Positions 7,408 to 11,025 of a stretch of DNA of 11,025 nt are shown here, in pieces (position 1 is the stretch's first letter; each line of letters begins with the position of its first letter). A program made the translations under genes and the position numbers. This stretch comes from Caldilinea sp. (GTDB lineage Bacteria; Chloroflexota; Anaerolineae; Caldilineales; Caldilineaceae): contig JAPLGY010000258.1 of assembly GCA_026389955.1 (NCBI GenBank), forward strand, positions 1-11,025, read 5' to 3'. The notes beneath the pieces are model-generated. The model worked only from the letters and a program-made list of their open reading frames with translations, ran no database searches and was not told the DNA's origin.

Positions 7408-7419
7408 ACGCAAACACGC

Positions 7420-7446
7420 TTTGTACAGCAAGACCTTGGTTTGTAC
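7420..7446 (+). repeat. direct repeat TTTGTAC, two copies 20 bp apart
   Basis: TTTGTAC is present at 7420-7426 and 7440-7446, start to start 20 bases, about two helical turns. The pair lies immediately upstream of the extended -10 promoter at 7450-7458, which has no good -35 element. It could bind an activator or repressor, or be chance. Confidence 0.45.
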
Positions 7447-7449
7447 GCG

Positions 7450-7458
7450 TGCTATAAT
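7450..7458 (+). promoter_or_regulatory. extended -10 promoter (TG-n-TATAAT)
   Basis: TGCTATAAT is a perfect TATAAT preceded by the TG of an extended -10 element, a form that works without a good -35. None is present 17 bases upstream (AAGACC). It is 43 bases after the stop of the DinB-like gene. The predicted start of transcription, 6-8 bases after the hexamer, falls at about 7464-7466, which is the ATG of the next gene. The mRNA may therefore be leaderless. Confidence 0.7.
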
Positions 7459-7465
7459 CGCAGGT

Positions 7466-8882
7466 ATGAGGGAGAACGGACCATTTTCAGGGCGTGTGGG
7501 TTTCTGGGCTGTCCTGCTGGTCGGCATCTTTGGCTGGGCGCCGGCACTGTATCCCGGCTACTGGCAGGGGTGGCAGGGCTTTGTCCCAGTCTACCAGCTC
7601 ACCGCAGCCGATGTCGCTGCGGCCGATCTCTGGCGTGGCACCGGCCCGTTGCTGCTGGCTCAGCCCCTTCTTCAGTTGGGGTTGGACCCGGTCCAAGCGA
7701 CCCGGACGCTCTTTGTGCTGGCTTTGATTTTGGGCGGCAGCAGCGTCTATGCATGGCTGGGGGGGCGGCTGGGGGATCGAGGGGCTGGGCTGGCTGGGGT
7801 CGGCTACATGCTGTTGCCCCTCGTCCTCCGAACGGCGTTCTCCGGCTGGTGCGGCGGTGGCGGTGCTCGGCCTGGTGTGGATGTGGCACACGCAGGCTGG
7901 GCTGGCTGCCGCCACGACGGTCTGGCTGGCCTGCTACACGCTTTTCGTCGAGCGCGACCGCAGCCAGCTGTGGATTGTCCTCGCCGGCGGGGCGGCCGGA
8001 TTGGCTGCACTCCTGCCGCTGGGGGGGAACTCCTCCCCTCCGCCTGTCCCTTTTTTTGACCACTTTGCAGAGTTTTACATCCTGCTCGACCTGGCCGCCG
8101 GCTGGTTGGGGGGGCCACCCTCGCGCCAGCCCTACCAGCTAGGAGGGGTTCTGGTGCTGACTGCGCTGGGGGTGGGGTGGGGGCTGTCTGTCAAAAAACT
8201 GCCCGCCGCTCTGAGCCGTCTGCTCTGGTTCAGCCTGGGCAGCCTGCTGGTCGCCCTGCTGCTGGCCCTCCCGATCAGCGCGCCGCTCTGGCAGCTGCTG
8301 GCCGCCGACCTGCTTTTCACCTATCCTTGGCAGCTGCTCCTGGCTGCCGCCCCTTTTTTGGCTGCGCTGCTGGGCGCGCTGCCCGCCCTGTTCCCTGAAT
8401 TGGAAACAGCCGCGCACTGGGTGGCGCTGCTGGTGCTGGTCGTGCTGGGCAGCCTCGGCGCGCTGCAGCCAGACTACACCCAGGTGCAGCCTGCTGCCCG
8501 CCCGGTGGCCCTCTTCGGAGAGCGCCAGATCCTGGTGATCCACGCCCGGTTGACCGAACAGCCTTCGCCCCCTTCTGCCCTATTGGAGGTGACCTGGCAG
8601 CCGCTGCGGACCCTGCCGGTCGACTACAACATTTTTTTTCAGGCGCTGACCGCAGATGGACAGAAGGTAGCCCAGCTGGACATGCAGCCTCTGGGCGAGG
8701 CCCAGCCTGCAACCCAGTGGCGTCCTGGCCAGATTTTGCAAAACACCTACTCGCTCGACCTGAGCGCTGCCCCGCCGGGTGTGCCGCTGACCTATCTCTA
8801 TGGCTACTACGACTGGCGAGACGGCACGCGGCTGTCACTCGTCGGCAGCAACGATGACAAACTGGTGCTGAATGGCCGCTGA
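7466..8882 (+). pseudogene. multi-pass membrane protein, GT-C/PTPS-related type, with a one-base frameshift
   Basis: Two plus-strand frames together encode one plausible protein of about 470 residues. The first runs from ATG 7466 (MRENGPFSGRVGFWAVLLVG) to about GYMLLPLVLRTAF at 7840. The second continues from about 7848 (GAAVAVLGLVWMWHTQAG) to TGA at 8880-8882. One extra base between about 7829 and 7850 joins them. Before that point the second frame gives an unlikely Cys/Ser/Arg-rich peptide, and after it the first frame does too. The joined protein has about nine membrane segments and a soluble C-terminal domain (about residues 375-470, LLEVTWQPL, NIFFQALTADGQKVAQLD, YLYGYYDWRDG) of a kind common at the end of Chloroflexota membrane glycosyltransferases. 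It looks like a shorter paralogue of the next gene, compare LYPGYWQGW with LLPGYFWGA. The cause could be mutation, a sequencing error in G-rich DNA, or recoding. There is no ribosome site; the promoter suggests a leaderless start. Confidence 0.65.
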
Positions 8883-10755
8883 AGGCACGGCACCCGCCCC
8901 ACACGGGTCCCTCCCGTCTCTCTGGCAGGACCGCTTTTTCTGGCTGGCCTTGGGGCTGACCAGTTTTGCTGTCGCTCCCTTTCTGTTGCCGGGGTACTTT
9001 TGGGGTGCCAACGACGCGCGCCACCATGTCTACTTTCTCTTCGAGTACAACCGCCTGGTCCAGGATGGCATCTGGTGGCCGCGCTGGAGCCCGGACTTTG
9101 CCTTTGGCTACGGCTATCCGTTTTTCAACATCTATGGCCCGTTCAGCCATTTCCTGGCCCAGCTCTTTCATACGTTCCTCGGTTTTGAGTTCACTGCGGC
9201 GATCGAAGCGGTGTTCGTGGCCAGCATTCTCGCCAGCGCAGCCGCGATGTATCTCTGCGTGCGCAGCTGGCTGGGGCGTCCTGCCGCCTTGATCGCTGCG
9301 GTGGCCTACACCTACGCGCCCTACCATCTGCTCAACCTCTATGTGCGCGCCAACCTGGCTGAAAGTGTGGCCTTTGTCTGGCTGCCGCTTTGTTTGTGGA
9401 CTGCCCGCCAGGCGGTGCTCCGCCCTTCCTGGCGCTGGGTGGCTGGGCTGGCGGCCAGCTATGCCGGGCTGATGGTCACAAGCAACCTGGTGGTCGTCCT
9501 CTTCACCCCTCTGCTGGCCGGCTACGTCGGGCTTTTGTGGATTCTGTACGTGCGTCTTCCGGCCGCACCCACCGATCGGCTGCGCCAGCTGGGCCGGGTC
9601 GCAGCCCCGCTGCTGGGAGGCGCCGCAGGGTTGGGGCTGAGCGCTGCGTTCTGGCTGCCCGCCTTCACCGAGCGCCAGTTTGTGCGCGTTGACCAGTGGT
9701 TTGACGGCCGCTACGCCTACCGTGGACACTTTGTCGAATGGAGCCAGTATTTTCGACCTGGATGGGGCTTTGGGGCCAGCCTCCCCGGCCCGAACGACCC
9801 CATCAGCTTTCAGATCGGCGCTGCTCTGGCTCTCTTTGCCCTGCTCGGCATGCTGCTCGCCTGGCCCCTGCTCGGCCGGCAGCGCTGGGAGGCCGCTTTC
9901 TGGCTGGCAGGTGGGTTGACTGCGCTGCTGGTCGCCAGCGTCACAGCAGCTGCGCTGTGGGAGCTGCCGCTCCTGGGTCCCTTGCTGCAGGCAGCCCAGT
10001 TCCCCTGGCGCTGGCTGGCAATCACGGCGCTTTGTGCCAGCCTGCTGGCTGCGCTGCTCGGCCACCCGCAGCTTCTCTCCGAACCACAACGCCTCCCCCT
10101 CCTCTTGTTGAGCCTGCTGCTGCTGCTGGCCAGCTACCCCTACCTGCGCGTGGAAATTCGGGAGCCTGCCGAAGGGCCTGTCAGCCTGGCCGCGCTGATG
10201 CGCTTTCAACAATCCGCCGACGAACTGACCGGCAGCACCGCCTGGGTCCAACAAATTCCGACCTGGAGCCCGATGGCCGACTACTACATCCAGCAGGAAC
10301 AGGCCGGCCAGCCAGTTCAGCCGGTCACCACCAAGCTGGATTATGCGATTTTCGACTACGAAACATTTGGTGCCAACTCGGTCATGCACAGTACAATTAG
10401 TGAAGAAATTTTTTACTTCAACGGCCGACAGACAGCGCAGACACTCATCTTCAACCATTTTTATTATCCAGGCTGGAACGCCTATCTGCTCGACGGAGAG
10501 CATGGCCAACGGCGCCAACAGATCCCTGTGATCCCAGAAGCGACGGGCACGCTGGGCAGGATGACGGTTCAGGTGCCGCCGGGCAGCGGCTATCTGCTGC
10601 TTGTCTTCGAAGACACGCCGGTGCGCACGCTGGGCGGGATTCTTTCGCTGACAACGGCGGGGCTGCTGCTGCTGAGCGGGGTATGGCACAACAGAGAACG
10701 CTGGCCCTTTGGCATCAAAAGGAAGCCGGATGGGCGGACTGCAGACGCTTTTTGA
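8872..10755 (+). CDS. multi-pass membrane protein of the PTPS-related (GT-C-like) family
   Basis: A 627-residue integral membrane protein with about a dozen hydrophobic segments. The first loop has GANDARHH (45-52), placing Asp48 where GT-C glycosyltransferases carry their catalytic acid. [16 protein letters not shown] and NIYGPFSH (70-93) follow; both are typical of the 6-pyruvoyl-tetrahydropterin-synthase-related membrane family, which has no relation to pterin synthesis. Later come [20 protein letters not shown] and [10 protein letters not shown]. Residues about 425-600 form an outward-facing soluble part (TWVQQ-like [20 protein letters not shown]), ending in one more membrane helix and a basic tail. 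It is likely to transfer or flip a lipid-linked sugar for envelope glycans or glycoproteins, but this is inferred. The start overlaps the previous gene by 11 bases without a visible ribosome site, so translation is probably coupled. Its end overlaps the carbonic anhydrase gene by 26 bases. Confidence 0.8.
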   Translation: MAAEGTAPAPHGSLPSLWQDRFFWLALGLTSFAVAPFLLPGYFWGANDARHHVYFLFEYNRLVQDGIWWPRWSPDFAFGYGYPFFNIYGPFSHFLAQLFHTFLGFEFTAAIEAVFVASILASAAAMYLCVRSWLGRPAALIAAVAYTYAPYHLLNLYVRANLAESVAFVWLPLCLWTARQAVLRPSWRWVAGLAASYAGLMVTSNLVVVLFTPLLAGYVGLLWILYVRLPAAPTDRLRQLGRVAAPLLGGAAGLGLSAAFWLPAFTERQFVRVDQWFDGRYAYRGHFVEWSQYFRPGWGFGASLPGPNDPISFQIGAALALFALLGMLLAWPLLGRQRWEAAFWLAGGLTALLVASVTAAALWELPLLGPLLQAAQFPWRWLAITALCASLLAALLGHPQLLSEPQRLPLLLLSLLLLLASYPYLRVEIREPAEGPVSLAALMRFQQSADELTGSTAWVQQIPTWSPMADYYIQQEQAGQPVQPVTTKLDYAIFDYETFGANSVMHSTISEEIFYFNGRQTAQTLIFNHFYYPGWNAYLLDGEHGQRRQQIPVIPEATGTLGRMTVQVPPGSGYLLLVFEDTPVRTLGGILSLTTAGLLLLSGVWHNRERWPFGIKRKPDGRTADAF

Positions 10756-11025
10756 CAACAACCGGGCCTGGGTCGCCCAGGTCATCGCCGAAGATGCACA
10801 TTTTTTTACCCGGCTGTCGGAACAGCAGCTTCCCGAGTACCTCTGGATCGGCTGTTCCGACAGCCGGGTGCCAGCCAATCAGATCACCGGCCTGCTGCCC
10901 GGCGAAGTCTTTGTCCACCGCAACGTGGCCAACGTGGTCGTCCACACCGATCTCAACTGCCTGTCGGTGCTGCAGTATGCGGTCGATGTGCTGCAGGTGC
11001 AGCACGTGATCGTCTGTGGCCATTA
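10730..11025 (+). CDS. beta-class carbonic anhydrase, C-terminus outside window
   Basis: Zinc enzyme interconverting carbon dioxide and bicarbonate in the cytosol. Ninety-eight codons are present before the window ends. Cys42, Asp44 and Arg46 of CSDSR and His98 of CGH are visible at the same numbers as in Escherichia coli Can (Cys42, Asp44, His98). The fourth ligand, expected near 101, is just past the edge. [11 protein letters not shown] and the [14 protein letters not shown] helix are also typical, and Can-like enzymes belong to the larger bacterial clade. AGGAAG at about 10720-10725 precedes the ATG, and the gene begins 26 bases before the end of the membrane protein gene, implying one transcript. 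A perfect 19-bp inverted repeat (10808-10869) encloses the zinc motif coding region. Bicarbonate feeds carbamoyl phosphate and hence arginine, but a link to the nearby arg genes is only a suggestion. Confidence 0.95.
   Translation, partial: MGGLQTLFDNNRAWVAQVIAEDAHFFTRLSEQQLPEYLWIGCSDSRVPANQITGLLPGEVFVHRNVANVVVHTDLNCLSVLQYAVDVLQVQHVIVCGH
10808..10869. repeat. perfect 19-bp inverted repeat inside the carbonic anhydrase gene
   Basis: ACCCGGCTGTCGGAACAGC at 10808-10826 is exactly complementary to 10851-10869, with a 24-base spacer. The left arm codes for TRLSEQ and the right arm for GCSDSRV, the zinc motif. It starts 78 bases after the ATG. In mRNA it would form a very stable hairpin. A TTTTTTT run lies on the 5' side only, so neither strand has terminator geometry. 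Confidence 0.85.

Noticed and set aside
7436..7458. Classical -35 (TTGGTT at 7436) for the TATAAT promoter
   Set aside because: The spacing to the -10 is only 11 bases, too short for a sigma-70 promoter; the extended -10 TG is the better explanation.
7749..8882. A separate gene starting at ATG 7749
   Set aside because: Its first 30 residues are an unlikely Gly/Trp/Cys/Ser mix with no ribosome site, while the overlapping frame encodes sensible membrane sequence up to about 7840. A frameshift explains both better.
8317..10878. 853-codon minus-strand open frame opposite the membrane genes and carbonic anhydrase
   Set aside because: Its product is a Gln/Arg/Pro/Ala-rich low-complexity sequence with no motif, and it mirrors the codon pattern of the real plus-strand genes, which have clear membrane segments and family motifs. 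Long antisense frames are common in G+C-rich DNA.

Overview
The window looks like a chromosomal segment of a bacterium, most likely of the phylum Chloroflexota (Caldilinea- or Anaerolineae-like). This is inferred from two things. The membrane proteins are of the 6-pyruvoyl-tetrahydropterin-synthase-related / GT-C type with a family-typical extracytoplasmic tail. The G+C-rich coding also contrasts with an A+T-rich spacer. No rRNA, tRNA or CRISPR was seen, so the taxonomy is an inference.

Layout. (1) Bases 1-2593, minus strand: the first 864 codons of a large secreted multidomain beta protein. It is open to the window edge and therefore missed by tools that require a stop. It has a signal peptide, a propeller-like region, a carboxypeptidase-regulatory-like domain, a jelly-roll-like domain and the start of another regulatory-like domain. 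(2) Bases 2618-3448, minus strand: a badly decayed IS982-type transposase, readable only by joining several frames, with a catalytic Asp changed to Asn. (3) Bases 3449-3802: a spacer, A+T-rich in its first part, with a possible promoter and a strong intrinsic-terminator hairpin ahead of argG. (4) Bases 3803-6309, plus strand: argG and argJ, 11 bases apart, an arginine-biosynthesis operon. (5) Bases 6378-7407: a small DUF4062-like protein and a DinB-like protein sharing 11 bases, after a 13-bp hairpin that follows argJ. (6) Bases 7466-10755: two multi-pass membrane proteins that look like divergent GT-C paralogues, headed by a perfect extended -10 promoter placed so that the first mRNA may be leaderless. 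The first of the two carries a one-base frameshift near 7829-7850. (7) From 10730 to the edge: the N-terminal part of a beta-class carbonic anhydrase, overlapping the previous gene and carrying a perfect 19-bp inverted repeat around its zinc motif.

The plus-strand genes form one or two transcription units: arginine synthesis plus two small proteins of unknown role, then an envelope-type membrane pair coupled to carbonic anhydrase. I did not find a clear new system. The best candidates for a second look are the DUF4062-like/DinB-like pair, the hairpin in the argG leader, the leaderless promoter, and the inverted repeat inside the carbonic anhydrase gene.
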